Assembly (NCBI GenBank): GCA_937919825.1
Contig: CALFPA010000050.1
Span: 1 to 64,000 of the forward strand
Reading direction: 5' to 3'
DNA: 64,000 nucleotides
From: an uncultured Spartobacteria bacterium
GTDB lineage: Bacteria > Verrucomicrobiota > Verrucomicrobiia > Chthoniobacterales > Terrimicrobiaceae
A program made the translations under genes and the position numbers. Shown in pieces: positions 26,495 to 36,700 of the stretch; position 1 is the first letter of the stretch, and the number at the start of each line of letters is the position of its first letter. The notes under the pieces are model-generated. The model was given only the letters and a program-made list of their open reading frames with translations. It searched no databases and was not told where the DNA came from.

Positions 26495-27927
26495 TTCTCC
26501 CCGCCGCTCTCCGCTCCCTCAGGAACGAGCCGCACGATCATGTCGGGGTTGTTGAGAACGACATAAAGAAACCCGTCCGGTCCGCAATGCACATCCCGCA
26601 CACGGCCCGCGCCCTGGAGCACCACTTCGTCCTCGGTGACCTTGCCATACACCACGCGGAGTCGATGCAGGCTGCCGCGCAACCCGCCGACGAAAAAGTC
26701 GTTCTTCCATTCGGGAAATTTGTCGCCGTTGTAAAAAGCCAGGCCGCAAGTGCCGATCGAGGGCGTCCAGTGATGCAGCGGCGGCTCGATACCTTCATTT
26801 TCCGTCAGCGCCGTGAGCGGTGTTCCGTTGTAGTTCATCCCAAAACACACCACCGGCCAGCCATAGTTCGCGCCCTTGCGGATTCGGTTGAACTCATCGC
26901 CCCCGCGCGGGCCGTGTTCCGTCTCGTAAATCGCATGGTCGCGCGGGTCCACCACCAGCCCCTGCGGGTTGCGGTGACCATAACTCCACACTGCCGCCAA
27001 CGCGTCCTTGCGATCTGCGAAGGGATTGTCAGCGGGGATTTTTCCATCAGGCAGAAGGCGGTAGATTTTCCCATTGGGAAGTCCGATGTCTTGAGCCTTG
27101 TCTTTATCCCCGCGCTCTCCGATCGAAAAAAATACATGCCCACGATCGAAAACGATGCGTGATCCAAAGTGCACTCCGCTCTTTGTGTAGTGCTTCGGGT
27201 CCGCCTCGAAGATCGTTTCCTCATCAGTCCACTTGTTGCCCGCGATCTGCCCGCGCGAGATTTTCGTCATCGAGGATTTGGCGTCGCCCGGTGAAGGCGC
27301 GGAATACGACAGGTAAATCCAGCCGCTCTGCTCGAAATCCGGCGTGGGCGCGACATCCAGCAACCCGCCTTGGTTCGAAACCACCACCGCCGGAGTGCCC
27401 GCAACCGGCTTGGGCTCGAGTTTCCAGTTTTCATCCAGAATCCTGAGACGCCCTGGTTTCTCCGTCACCAACTTCCGACCATCCGGCAGGAACGCCAGCG
27501 CCCAAGGAGTTTCCAATCCACCCGTGACCACCGGTTCCACGATGTGCGTGGCGTATTTCGTTTGCACCGGGCCAGCGGGGAGTTTTGGCGTGGAGGTTTT
27601 CCCCGATTGGTCGAAGGCTTTTTCCTTTTCATGGATATAAACCACCAGGGCCCGGATCAACTCCGGGGAAAGCGATTGGCCGAACGCTGGCATACCCGCT
27701 TCGGGGACGCCTTGGGAAATCGCGTTGGCGATTTCCGCATCGGCTGCACCGTGTTTCCAAACGCCATCGGCCAGCGCGCCGCCACTACCACCCTCCATCT
27801 CTGCCCCGTGGCACGAAGCACAGTTCGCGCGATAAACATCCTCCACCTTGCCCTGCGCCATAGACCGCCCTCCCCCGAAGAGAACTCCGAAGGCCAAAAA
27901 ACCAAAAATCGCGCGGCGAGCCATCAT
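26491..27927 (-). CDS. Cytochrome c / glucose-sorbosone dehydrogenase fusion
   Basis: 478-residue periplasmic protein. A signal peptide (AIFGFLAFGVLFGG) leads to a cytochrome c domain (haem site CASCH, about 37-41; distal Met likely in GMPAFGQ) and then a six-bladed soluble PQQ-dependent aldose/sorbosone dehydrogenase domain (TGGLETPWALAFLPDG; YLSYSAPSP; HFGSRIVFDRG; YETEHGPRGGDEFN; FYNGDKFPEWKND). The fused cytochrome would take electrons from PQQ. Sugar substrate unknown. Two ATGs in a row (27927, 27924) can start it. Confidence 0.9.
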   Translation of the reverse strand: MMARRAIFGFLAFGVLFGGGRSMAQGKVEDVYRANCASCHGAEMEGGSGGALADGVWKHGAADAEIANAISQGVPEAGMPAFGQSLSPELIRALVVYIHEKEKAFDQSGKTSTPKLPAGPVQTKYATHIVEPVVTGGLETPWALAFLPDGRKLVTEKPGRLRILDENWKLEPKPVAGTPAVVVSNQGGLLDVAPTPDFEQSGWIYLSYSAPSPGDAKSSMTKISRGQIAGNKWTDEETIFEADPKHYTKSGVHFGSRIVFDRGHVFFSIGERGDKDKAQDIGLPNGKIYRLLPDGKIPADNPFADRKDALAAVWSYGHRNPQGLVVDPRDHAIYETEHGPRGGDEFNRIRKGANYGWPVVCFGMNYNGTPLTALTENEGIEPPLHHWTPSIGTCGLAFYNGDKFPEWKNDFFVGGLRGSLHRLRVVYGKVTEDEVVLQGAGRVRDVHCGPDGFLYVVLNNPDMIVRLVPEGAESGGEK

Positions 27928-27936
27928 GAAAAAAAC

Positions 27937-28289
27937 TGGAGGCGAGGGGAGTCGAACCCCTGTCCTTCAAACGATCCACACAACCTTCTACATGTTTAGA
28001 CGATCTTTAATCTCGGAGAAGGCGGGCGAACCGTCACGCTTCCTTCTCCAGAGCGTCCACGAAATCGATTCATCCGGGGTAGCGGTCGCTCCATCCCAGA
28101 CCAGCCTGCTGTCGTCGCATTCCGGACCAGCAGGCGTCATCCGGGATGCGTCGCAGCTCAATTAGGCCGCGAGAGCGAGATCTTCGTAATCTGCATTTAT
28201 TTGTTTGATCCGATTTTTTACGAGGCCAACGAATCATCCTCGACATGCGGGCCGGGCTTCACACTCAAAGTCGAAACCATTACGCCCCC
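27937..28289 (-). ncRNA. ssrA: Transfer-messenger RNA (tmRNA)
   Basis: The RNA that rescues stalled ribosomes. The 5' end GGGGGCGTAATGGTTTCGAC pairs with 3' CGCCTCC (7-base acceptor with one G-T). The 3' part has the T arm AGGGG-TTCGACT-CCCCT. No CCA is encoded. The tag frame, from a GCA resume codon near 28203, reads ADYEDLALAA then TAA, ending in the usual protease-recognised ALAA. The T-run just after the 3' end suggests termination there. Length about 353 bases. Confidence 0.93.
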
Positions 28290-28356
28290 TTATTTGGGTG
28301 AGAGGAAACTAAGCCGCTTCTTGAGAAATGCAAGCCGCCCTCAAGGGGAGGGTTCG

Positions 28357-28887
28357 TCAATTCTGGCGGGGGTCTTCGGGCGCGTCCGAGAGGAGATGAA
28401 AAAATGGCCCCGAGGCGCGCATGATATTTTTCCACGCCGTGTCGGGGTTTTTCATTTCGATCAGCTCCCGCGTGGGAGTCAGAAGCAGCCAGGCATTCTG
28501 CTCGAGTTCCTGCTCGAGTTGACCGACGGACCAGCCCGAGTAGCCGGCGAAAAGGCGAAGCCCATCCTCCCAGCCGCGTCGCGACTCATCTTCCTCGCCG
28601 CCGTTGAACGCGCGGAATGCCACCATGCTCGGGTTTTCGCGCCATTGCAGGCTCGTGAGCAGCATTTTTCCCGCTTCCACCGGACCACCAAAATACGCCG
28701 GAGCTTTTAGCCCCCCATCCCCCTCGAACGGGATCGGGCGGTTCAGCACAAATCCCGTCGCGCCTTCCTCCGGGATATGTTGGGACAAAAAAATAATCGT
28801 CCTGCGGAAATTGGGGTCCCGCAGGTCGGGATGCGCGACGAGGAGCGCCCCCGTCAAATTCTCGCCGACTTTCATGATCCGACCCAT
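28357..28887 (-). CDS. YqgE/AlgH family protein
   Basis: 176-residue protein of the YqgE/AlgH (DUF179) family, a widely conserved cytoplasmic protein of unclear function. The family blocks are visible: LTGALLVAHPDLRDPNFRRT, ATGFVLNRPI, FGGPVEAGKMLLTSL, LFAGYSGWSVGQLE, and the C-terminal WKNIMR. The ATG at 28887 has a GGAGG eight bases upstream. A second ATG is at 28875. Confidence 0.92.
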   Translation of the reverse strand: MGRIMKVGENLTGALLVAHPDLRDPNFRRTIIFLSQHIPEEGATGFVLNRPIPFEGDGGLKAPAYFGGPVEAGKMLLTSLQWRENPSMVAFRAFNGGEEDESRRGWEDGLRLFAGYSGWSVGQLEQELEQNAWLLLTPTRELIEMKNPDTAWKNIMRASGPFFHLLSDAPEDPRQN

Positions 28888-28925
28888 AGCACAAACCTCC
28901 TTCCGTTGTGGCGAAAGAATTCGGT

Positions 28926-30065
28926 TCAAGAATACAACGCGCGGACGAGGGACTGACACCGCTCGTGGGGGAGCACGCCGAGTTCCATTTGGTTCATCAC
29001 ATACGCGAAGCCGAGGTGGCGGGTGGGGTCGGCGAAGGCGAGGCTCCCGCCCGCTCCGGCATGGCCGAACGCCGAGGTTGAGGGCCCTAGCATCGCGCGG
29101 ATTTTTCTGCCATCGGCGTCGATCGGATCGCGGGTGAAGCCCGCCGAAAATGCCATTTCGCGCTGAAGCACGGGGTCGAATCCCTGCGCGGCGGGGGCGG
29201 CGATCCAACCGAGGATTTCGGGATCCAAAAACTCCCTGCCCTGCCATGTGCCGCCATTCGCCAGCATCGCAAAAAATTTCGCCAAGGCCCGCGCCGAGCC
29301 GATCCCACCCGTCGCGGGGAGTGAGGTGGATCGGACTTGCGGAGCATTCATCGCCGAGGCCGCCGCGAGGCCAGCGGGGCTCGCGAAGGCGCGACGCGTG
29401 GGAGACGTGGGGTCGTTGAAGGCTTTGATAAAAAGCTCATCGGCTTTCGCGGGGGGGCCTGGCTTGGGAGCCAGCATGGTCGCCACGCGGTGGTGCTCGC
29501 TCTCGGGAAGCCCGATCCAGAAATCCAGCTTGAGCGGTGAGGCAAAAACTCTCCGCCAGCGCGTCTCCAAGGATTCTCCACCAGCCAGGCGCCGGACGAT
29601 TTCATCGAGGAGAAATCCAAAAACCCTCGGCGCGTAGGCTGGGCCGGCGTTCGGCGGAATTTGCGGGCGCTGTCGCTCGATGGCCTGAACCACACTTTCG
29701 CGGTCGAGCAGACTCGCCGAGGAATCATCCAAAGCGAAAAGCCCCGCGCGGTGCGTCATCACTTGCCCGAGCGTGAGGTGTTCCTTCCCGGATTGCGCGA
29801 ACTCCGGCCAAAACTCCGCGACCGTCGTTTCCAAATCCAACCCTGCGGCATGAATCGCGTGGAGCGCGCAGGCACTGGCCGGGGCTTTCGTTGCGGACCA
29901 GACCAGAACGAGGGTCGAATCCTCCCAAGGACCGCTTCGTGCGGCGTCGCGAAAACCGCCCTGGAGCGAAAGAACCTCCTCGCCATCCTCGAAAACACAC
30001 ACCGCCGCGCCAACCTCGCGGCCCTCCTCGAAATTTCGGCGGAATGCCTCCTCGATGCCCCTCAC
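28926..30065 (-). CDS. Serine hydrolase of the beta-lactamase/esterase family
   Basis: 379-residue cytosolic (no signal peptide) member of the class C beta-lactamase-like hydrolases (EstB/LACTB type). The nucleophile motif is SATK in LVLVWSATKAPASA (about 55), the Tyr is likely in GPAYAPRVFGF, and the third motif is HAGAGGSLAF. It probably hydrolyses esters or amides of unknown substrates. It starts with GTG overlapping the stop of the TPR-like gene (GTGA). 38 bases separate it from yqgE. Confidence 0.87.
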   Translation of the reverse strand: MRGIEEAFRRNFEEGREVGAAVCVFEDGEEVLSLQGGFRDAARSGPWEDSTLVLVWSATKAPASACALHAIHAAGLDLETTVAEFWPEFAQSGKEHLTLGQVMTHRAGLFALDDSSASLLDRESVVQAIERQRPQIPPNAGPAYAPRVFGFLLDEIVRRLAGGESLETRWRRVFASPLKLDFWIGLPESEHHRVATMLAPKPGPPAKADELFIKAFNDPTSPTRRAFASPAGLAAASAMNAPQVRSTSLPATGGIGSARALAKFFAMLANGGTWQGREFLDPEILGWIAAPAAQGFDPVLQREMAFSAGFTRDPIDADGRKIRAMLGPSTSAFGHAGAGGSLAFADPTRHLGFAYVMNQMELGVLPHERCQSLVRALYS

Positions 30066-30529
30066 AGTTCCTTGTGCAGCGAGAGGAGGTCCGGATCGAG
30101 TCTCGCGATCTCACGGAACTTCTCATCCATCGCGAAGCTCGTCTGCACATAGTCGCGCGCGGCGTTGATATCGCCAAGCACAGCGGAGTAGCAGGCGAGG
30201 TTGTAGAAATAAGTCGCCTCGTCCTCGAGGATCGCCGGGGCGCTGAGGAGCAGGTCGCGCGCCTCGGCGGTGCGGCCATTCTCGTGGAGGCAAAATGCTC
30301 CGTGGATGTAGCCAGCCACGCCATCGGGATACAATTCGCGCAACCTCCGGCACAACGCCAGCGCGTCAACCCAAGCGCGGGTTTTCATCAAAATAAAAAG
30401 CCGCATTTGGAGCACAGGCTCGACCTCGCAATACTCCGGGCCCAGGGCGTCCAACTCCGCCAGAGCGTCCACAGGCATATCGAGTTCGATATAGCCTTGG
30501 GCTGCTAGCAGAGTCCGATCGAGTGACAT
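30062..30529 (-). CDS. Small TPR-like protein
   Basis: 155-residue all-helical protein with about three tetratricopeptide-like helical pairs (ALAELDALGPEYCEVEPVL; ALALCRRLRELYPDGVAGYI; ATYFYNLACYSAVLGDINAA). The ATG at 30529 is chosen. The open frame upstream to 31126 is antisense to the HlyD-type gene. It is coupled to the serine hydrolase. A protein-binding role is likely but the partner is unknown. Confidence 0.78.
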   Translation of the reverse strand: MSLDRTLLAAQGYIELDMPVDALAELDALGPEYCEVEPVLQMRLFILMKTRAWVDALALCRRLRELYPDGVAGYIHGAFCLHENGRTAEARDLLLSAPAILEDEATYFYNLACYSAVLGDINAARDYVQTSFAMDEKFREIARLDPDLLSLHKEL

Positions 30530-30628
30530 GGGGCGGAAAATACCGGTCGTGGCTTGTTTTTCAACCGCCATGTTCTGAACTCCGCGAGCTTCTTGCCAGC
30601 GGCGAGGCAAGAGGTAAGTTCGGTGGCC

Positions 30629-31645
30629 ATGATGTTGACCAGTCGGGCCAAACGCATCGCCCCCGGAGCCGCAGCCCTCCTGCTGTTTCTCATGGCGTTT
30701 CTTGGAGTGCGTCACGAACGCCAGCGCCCCGCTCCCACGGCCGATCAGGAGCTCCCGTCCGCCCCGGTTTCTGTAGAGGTGGGATACGATCGACTCGCGC
30801 GGATCATAAAATATCCCGCCGAAATCCAGCCATGGATCGATGCGGAGATCCGTTGCGGCGTGGCGGGATTGGTGTTGGAAAAATTGGTCGAGTCGGGAGC
30901 CCTGGTAAAAAAAGGCGCCCCGTTGATTCGCATGGATGAGACCGGCGCGCGCAATGCGGCGGATGCCGAACTGGCCCGGCATAGCGAGGCTTCGGGTTTG
31001 TTGGTGGAAACCGAGCGGCTCGAAAAAACCGGCGCTGTCGGCCCAACGGCTCTCGAGGCTTCCCTGGCGGAAGTGCGTGGGAGTCGCGGCCGGCTCGACC
31101 GGGCGAGGGAGCTTTTGGCCCGGCACACGGTTCGCGCGCCAATCAGTGGTGTCTTAACCATTTTGAGCGCCAAGGCGGGGGACACCGTGGAGTTGAATCA
31201 ACTGATCGGCGTCGTGGCAGATGTCGAAAAACTCCGGGTTTTCATTCATGTCCCCGTGGCGGAGGTTGGCTTTTTCAAGCCGGGCGAACGATTTCTCCTC
31301 CGCATGGGCCGCGAGACGCATCGCCCCGAAATCCTCTTCGTCCACCCCGCCGCAGACCCGCAAACCGGCCTCATCAAAATCGAAGCCGTCCTCAACAACC
31401 CCAACCGCGATGTTTCCGCCAAAACTCCAGGCACGGTGGAAATCGAAACCGAGGCTTTCCCCGCCGGCCCGGTCGTCCCGACGCAGGCGGTGCGTTTTAC
31501 CGAAAACGGAACGATCGTCCTCCGCGAGGAAATGGGAAACCCCGTGCCGATTCCTGTTCGGGTCGGCTCCGAGATCGATGGTTGGTATCCCGTTCTGGAA
31601 GGCCTCCAAGCCGGCGAGCGGGTTTTTATCGAAGGGCTACCGTGA
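30629..31645 (+). CDS. RND/HlyD-type periplasmic adaptor protein
   Basis: 338-residue membrane-fusion protein. An N-terminal TM/signal anchor (GAAALLLFLMAFLGV) is followed by the barrel-sandwich hybrid (ARIIKYPAEIQPWIDAEIRC; VSGALVKKGAPLIRMDETGA in outline), a short hairpin, and the beta-barrel (LRVFIHVPVAEVGFFKPGE; ADPQTGLIKIEAVLNNPN) and membrane-proximal domains. Such adaptors serve RND or ABC efflux pumps, but no pump or TolC gene is next to it. Start at 30629. A second ATG follows at 30632. Confidence 0.86.
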   Translation: MMLTSRAKRIAPGAAALLLFLMAFLGVRHERQRPAPTADQELPSAPVSVEVGYDRLARIIKYPAEIQPWIDAEIRCGVAGLVLEKLVESGALVKKGAPLIRMDETGARNAADAELARHSEASGLLVETERLEKTGAVGPTALEASLAEVRGSRGRLDRARELLARHTVRAPISGVLTILSAKAGDTVELNQLIGVVADVEKLRVFIHVPVAEVGFFKPGERFLLRMGRETHRPEILFVHPAADPQTGLIKIEAVLNNPNRDVSAKTPGTVEIETEAFPAGPVVPTQAVRFTENGTIVLREEMGNPVPIPVRVGSEIDGWYPVLEGLQAGERVFIEGLP

Positions 31646-31702
31646 TCACGGTTGACTCAAAACAGAGCCCCATCGGCCACATTTTTCCAACAGATTGTGG
31701 GA

Positions 31703-32242
31703 TTACTCGCTGGGGGTGAATTTTGTGATCTTCGTGCCTTGGATTCCAATGCCGGCCATCAACCCCTGCTGGCTGAAGAAAAACACATAGATCCCCTGGT
31801 GTGTCGTGGTCGTGGAGATCGAGCTCGCAAATCCCGTGTCGGCGACCACCAAAGAAGGCGCGGCACCGAGTTCGAACCCATCGGATTTTTTAAGATAATT
31901 CAGGGATTTTTCATCCATAAAGAACAGGGCATAGGAAAACTTCTGGATTCCCGCCTGGAGGCCGTAGGAGGCCGATGTGGTGTTGAAGTAGCCATCCACC
32001 GCGCCGTCCTTGAAAAGAACTCCGTCTCCACGCTGGGCCCCAAAAATAAAGCCCGCCTTATAGATTTCGGGAAAAACCAAAACAGCCAGAGACTTTTCCC
32101 CGATCGCCTGAGCGCCAGGATTGGTGCGGTAAAGATGCCGGAGAGCGGTTTCCGACTTCTCCTTCAAAACTTGCGCAGGTTCCGCCAACGAAGTTCCGGT
32201 CAGCGCGATCAGGGCGAGCATTTGGACGAGAATTTTGTTCAT
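31703..32242 (-). CDS. Exported SYLF/YSC84-domain lipid-binding protein
   Basis: 179-residue protein with a signal peptide (MNKILVQMLALIALTGTSLA) and a SYLF (YSC84, DUF500) domain, a fold that binds phosphoinositide-like lipids in eukaryotes. Typical blocks: AIGEKSLAVLVFPEIYKAGFIFG, RGDGVLF, YGLQAGIQKFSYALFFM, and ADTGFASSIS. In bacteria its role is unclear. Start fixed by the signal peptide. Confidence 0.88.
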   Translation of the reverse strand: MNKILVQMLALIALTGTSLAEPAQVLKEKSETALRHLYRTNPGAQAIGEKSLAVLVFPEIYKAGFIFGAQRGDGVLFKDGAVDGYFNTTSASYGLQAGIQKFSYALFFMDEKSLNYLKKSDGFELGAAPSLVVADTGFASSISTTTTHQGIYVFFFSQQGLMAGIGIQGTKITKFTPSE

Positions 32243-32303
32243 AGTTCCGTCAAACCAAACCGCCTTCCCTGCGTCAAGCTTGTTGGGGTGTTCTGCGATC
32301 GTT

Positions 32304-33623
32304 TTATGACCACAGCTTTGAAGCCATGTAGAGCGGGAGGTGGTGTTTTGTGGTGCTGACCTGAGCACGCGGAGTTTTGCCGCTGAGAATGAATGAGACT
32401 GGCGGTTGATATTTGGCCTGGAATGCGGCGAGACTTTTTGACTGCGTGGCTTGGCCGGATTTGACCTCCACCGGAATGGCCCGGCCTCCGTGTTCGCAAA
32501 GAAACTCCACTTCAGCCTGGCCTTCCCTCCAACAAGCGGTGTGCCAACCTAGAGCGTGAAATTCCTGCGCCACAAAATTTTCCGCGTAGTAGCCTTTGTA
32601 GGAACCATAGTCCTGGCGCAGGATGTTCGCCATGGGGAGTCTGCTTAAGGCTCCCAGTAGGCCGGTATCGAAGACGAAGAGTTTGAAAAAATTCTCCTTC
32701 GAGTGTGCCGCGAACGGGAGATGGCCGCTATTGACGATCGGATGCCGCAGAATGAGCCCGGCAGCCTGCAGCCAGTCGATCACTCCGGCCATTCTTTCGT
32801 AGCCACGCAAGCCGGGGATGGCCTCCTTGAAGGCGAACTTCGGCGCGGATCCGCTCTGGTCCCGGCTCAACTGCGCGGGGATGTTTTGCCACAGCCTCTC
32901 GAGGTGCATGGCATTCTGCTTGCCGCAATGCTTGGCCATATCGGCAAGGTGGTTTGTTGTGAGCCGCTCTTGGATTTTTCGGACTTCTTCGCAGGCGCTC
33001 CACAGGTCGGATCGCAGGGATTGGAAAGCCGCAACCACCTCCGGCATTCCCCCAACGGCGAGATACATCGTGAATTCCCTCCACAGCACACCATGCACGG
33101 CCTCGCTGGGGAGATTTGTTGCAGAGAGGCTTTGGAAATACGCGGCCAAGGCGGGATCAGGCCCAGCGAGCAGGAATTCCTCGAAAGTCATCGGCATCAT
33201 CTTCAATTCCTCCACCTTGCCAACCGGGTAGGAAACATCGCTCAAATGCACCCCGAGAAGCGACCCGGCCGCGCAGATCGCGAGGGCCGGCATCTGCTCC
33301 GCGAAATATTTCAGCGAGGTCAACGCGCGCGGACATTCCTGGATTTCATCAAAAAAAACTAAATCTCCAAAGGCATCGATAGGCCTCCCCTGCACAAGAG
33401 CCAGTTCCTGCAAGATGCGGGAGGGCTCCAACGATCCCTTGAAGACATCGCCGAACAGCGGATTCTGCTCAAAATTGATGATGTGACTGGCTGAAAACGA
33501 GCCCTTTCCAAAATGATCCAGCGCATAGGTCTTCCCAACCTGACGAGCTCCCAGCACCACAAGGGGTTTCCGCTGAGGGCTCACCCTCCATTGCTCCAAC
33601 GCTGCTTGGATAGACCGCTGCAT
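32304..33623 (-). CDS. AAA ATPase with DUF4143 C-terminus (nuclease-like)
   Basis: 439-residue ATPase of the AAA/DUF4143 family. Walker A is GARQVGKT (about 27) and Walker B is DLVFFDEIQECP (about 87). The C-terminal DUF4143 domain holds an EVEFLCEHGGRAIPVEVKSG block, a pattern of PD-(D/E)XK restriction-type nucleases. Members are common in accessory regions and often listed as defence-linked. It lies in an AT-richer stretch next to the PLD-helicase gene and has a palindrome over its start codon. Confidence 0.9.
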   Translation of the reverse strand: MQRSIQAALEQWRVSPQRKPLVVLGARQVGKTYALDHFGKGSFSASHIINFEQNPLFGDVFKGSLEPSRILQELALVQGRPIDAFGDLVFFDEIQECPRALTSLKYFAEQMPALAICAAGSLLGVHLSDVSYPVGKVEELKMMPMTFEEFLLAGPDPALAAYFQSLSATNLPSEAVHGVLWREFTMYLAVGGMPEVVAAFQSLRSDLWSACEEVRKIQERLTTNHLADMAKHCGKQNAMHLERLWQNIPAQLSRDQSGSAPKFAFKEAIPGLRGYERMAGVIDWLQAAGLILRHPIVNSGHLPFAAHSKENFFKLFVFDTGLLGALSRLPMANILRQDYGSYKGYYAENFVAQEFHALGWHTACWREGQAEVEFLCEHGGRAIPVEVKSGQATQSKSLAAFQAKYQPPVSFILSGKTPRAQVSTTKHHLPLYMASKLWS

Positions 33624-33639
33624 GTATCAATTAATACAT
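33622..33639. promoter_or_regulatory. Palindrome over the ATPase start codon, possible operator
   Basis: An 18-base palindrome, ATGTATCAATTAATACAT, perfect except for the C/A pair flanking the central AATT. It includes the start ATG of the DUF4143 ATPase. Such a site could be a binding site for a repressor or for the protein itself. Confidence 0.4.
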
Positions 33640-33717
33640 CATTCTTTAAAAAGTGGTATCAGAAAATTACAGGAGCGATATTTTATTAAGCTTGGTGGAA
33701 TGGTCTCTCTAGCTTTT

Positions 33718-36700
33718 TCACCCGCCTTTACGGCAGTTTTCGAACATTTCGGCGGGCATGGGGTGACCGAGTTGCCAGACCATCTTGATCGGGCGTTCGC
33801 TTTCGTGGCTCACATAATTGGCTTGGCCGAGATAGGTGAAGGGAAGAGTGAAATCGTTCTGCCGCTTTTTTTCTCGGGCAAAAACCAGGATTCTGTAACC
33901 CCGGTTGGCATGATTGATCAGATTTTGTCCTGTAGGGCTTGCCTCCGAGGTATTGGATTGTGATTCCCAATGAATTCTATCTGAACTGATTGGGTAGTCT
34001 GCATACATGGTGCTTAGAGAAAATTCGTTTTCGGATTTTTGAAATGTAACTAGCAGCGCGTAAGCACGATGGTTCGGAAAATGCAAAACGCCAACGCCTT
34101 GTTGCCCTGGACTGGTCATTGAGGTTGCGCCCATTAGGGACTGAATGCTGGAATTAGTGTAGTTTGCATGGACTTCGAAAGGCGTGGCATCATTCAGGCT
34201 CAGGACGCGTGTGCGATCATTCACAAGATCTAGAATTTCAATGCAATCGGAAAGGATGGTCTGGTTGGCAGCAAGTTTACTGAACGATTCCTTGATGGTG
34301 CTGAATCCAAGCTGGGCACCGGGTTTTCCCCACAATTGGAAATGGATCGCCATGGCGCTCGAGTCGGCTTTTTCGATGGCCTCCTCAATGTTGCTGGCCT
34401 GAAGAAGTAAAAGAACATGACGCAGGCGGGCGATTCCGCTTCGCCCGGACATGCCGGCCAGTTTGATCAATCCTGCGCGGAGCTTTTCCAGATCGGGATC
34501 CGTTGGCGTCTCTTGCAAGCGGGCGGCGGACTTGAGTTCCGACCAGGTTTTGTTTTTGCCGAGGATTTCAAGGGCTTCGTAGCCGTGGTGGTTGGCAAAG
34601 TTTTTAAATGTTGGGGCACTCTGCGTGTCCGATTGGAAGGTTTCGAGATGTTCGATGAGTTGGGCACGGAGGTTGTCGAGATTCGCTTTGATGTTCCGAA
34701 GCACATGTTCGCGGGCGACTTTTTCAAAGCGGATGCTGCAACCGGCCGGGAGGTGTGGAAAACCAGACTCGAGTTCTCGAACGATATTGAAGCGGTCCTT
34801 GCGGAGGAGTGCTTTGAATTTGCGGTCAACCCGATAGCGTTTGTGGAGATGCCCAACGAAATCCAGAACAGTCAGGCATTCCTTGCCTGGGTGCAGGCGC
34901 AAGCCTCGCCCGAGTTGCTGCAGAAAAACCGTCAAGCTATCCGTGGGCCGGAGGAATAAAACGGTATCTACCTCAGGAATGTCCGCCCCCTCGCTGAGCA
35001 CATCGACCGTAAAGAGAAAGTTCAGCTCTCCTTGGCGAAACTTTTTCAATGTTTCGGCACGGTCTTGGTCGATGGTTTCGCCGATGAAACATGCCGATGG
35101 GAGACCTTGCGCATTGAATTGCTCGACCATGAACTGAGCGTGGCCAACGCTCGCGCAAAATCCGATGCAGCGGACACTGCGGATGTCGTTCTGGTATCTC
35201 TCGAGCGCTGAAACAATCGCCCGCAGGCGCTGCTCGGCCAGAGCGTGGGCCCCGGTGTAAACATTGGTCAACTCGGTTTGGTTGAATCGCCCCTGCGTCC
35301 AGAATCTATCGGCATCCAGCGACACCGGATCCTCAACCACAAAATAGTGAAATGGCACGAGGAGCTTTTCGTCGAGGGCCTCGGGAAGACGAATCTCAGC
35401 AGCGAAGCGATTGTGGAACTCCGCCACGACGCTGCTGCCGTCCATTCGCTCCGGTGTAGCCGTGAGGCCCAGTAGAATGTTGGGCTCAAAGTCTTGGGTG
35501 ATGGTTCGATAGGTCGGAGCCGTGCTGTGATGCGCCTCGTCGATAACGATGATGCGGTAGAAATCCTTTCCGAGGCGCTGGAGCAGACCCCGGTTTGCCA
35601 GCATGCCAATCGAGCAGAACAAATGGTCATGGCGCTCCGGTTCATGGTTGCCCACCAAGAGATCACCGAAGTTCGGGTCGCGAAGAACAGTCCGATAAGT
35701 GAAGAGGGCTTGTTTGAGGATTTCCTCGCGATGCGCCGTGAAAAGCAGGCGCGGCCTTTGACCGAGGCGATCGCTTTGGCGTTTGTAATCAAAGGCGGCG
35801 ACAACCGTTTTCCCAGTTCCCGTCGCGGCAACCACAAGATTTCGGCGATAACCGGCGGCCCGCTCGCTTTCGAGGGCTTCAAGGATTCGTTCCTGAAAAG
35901 CATGCGGCTTGATTTCAAAGAACACCATCGGCAGTCCGGCATCGGATTTCTGCTTCGCGTAGCTGATGGCTTCGCGCAGGACTTCTGGCTGGGAGGGGTC
36001 GAACGGAATGAATTCCCGGCTGTTCCAGTATGTCTCAAATTCAACCCGGAATTTTTCAATGATGTGGGGCTGGTCCTGCGCGGTCACTTTCAGATTCCAC
36101 TCAAGACCCTCCGTCATAGCGGCATCCGACATATTGGATGAGCCGATGTAGGCCGTGGAAAATCCTGACTCGCGGTGGAAGTGGTAAGCTTTTGCGTGAA
36201 GTCGGGTGCGTTTCGTGTCGTAGGACACGCGAACCTGTGCTGTGGCAAGTCGGGCAATCCATTCAACAGCGCGGGCATCCGAGGCGCCCATGTAGGAAGT
36301 CGTGATCAAGCGGATCGGCACGCCGCGATCCGAAAGCTCGCACAATGAGTCCGCGAGAAGGCGCAAGCCAGACCACTTGATGAAAGAAACGAGAATGTCC
36401 ACGCGATCGGCGGATGCCATTTCCAGTGCCAACTCGTTGGCGAGGGGTGGATCGGTCTGCGCCCCAGTAAAGAGACTGCTTTCGGCAAGCGGGGTGAGAG
36501 GACGAGGAAGACCGGGCTTGGCGAGATAGGACGGTGTGATTTCGGTCAGCAGTTTCGGCTCAGGGGACGGAAGGAAATCGCCGCTGGCATGTTGCATTTC
36601 CCCGAGGGAAAAGATTTTTTCGAGGAGTTCGTTGCACAGGGCGAGGCGGTCTGCGGTGGAAGTCTTTTGGCGCAATGCTGCTTCGATGAAACGGGAAACA

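Noticed and set aside
28888-29247. Upstream extension of yqgE
   Set aside because: It overlaps the serine hydrolase gene in another frame. The ATG at 28887 with GGAGG just before it is the proper start.
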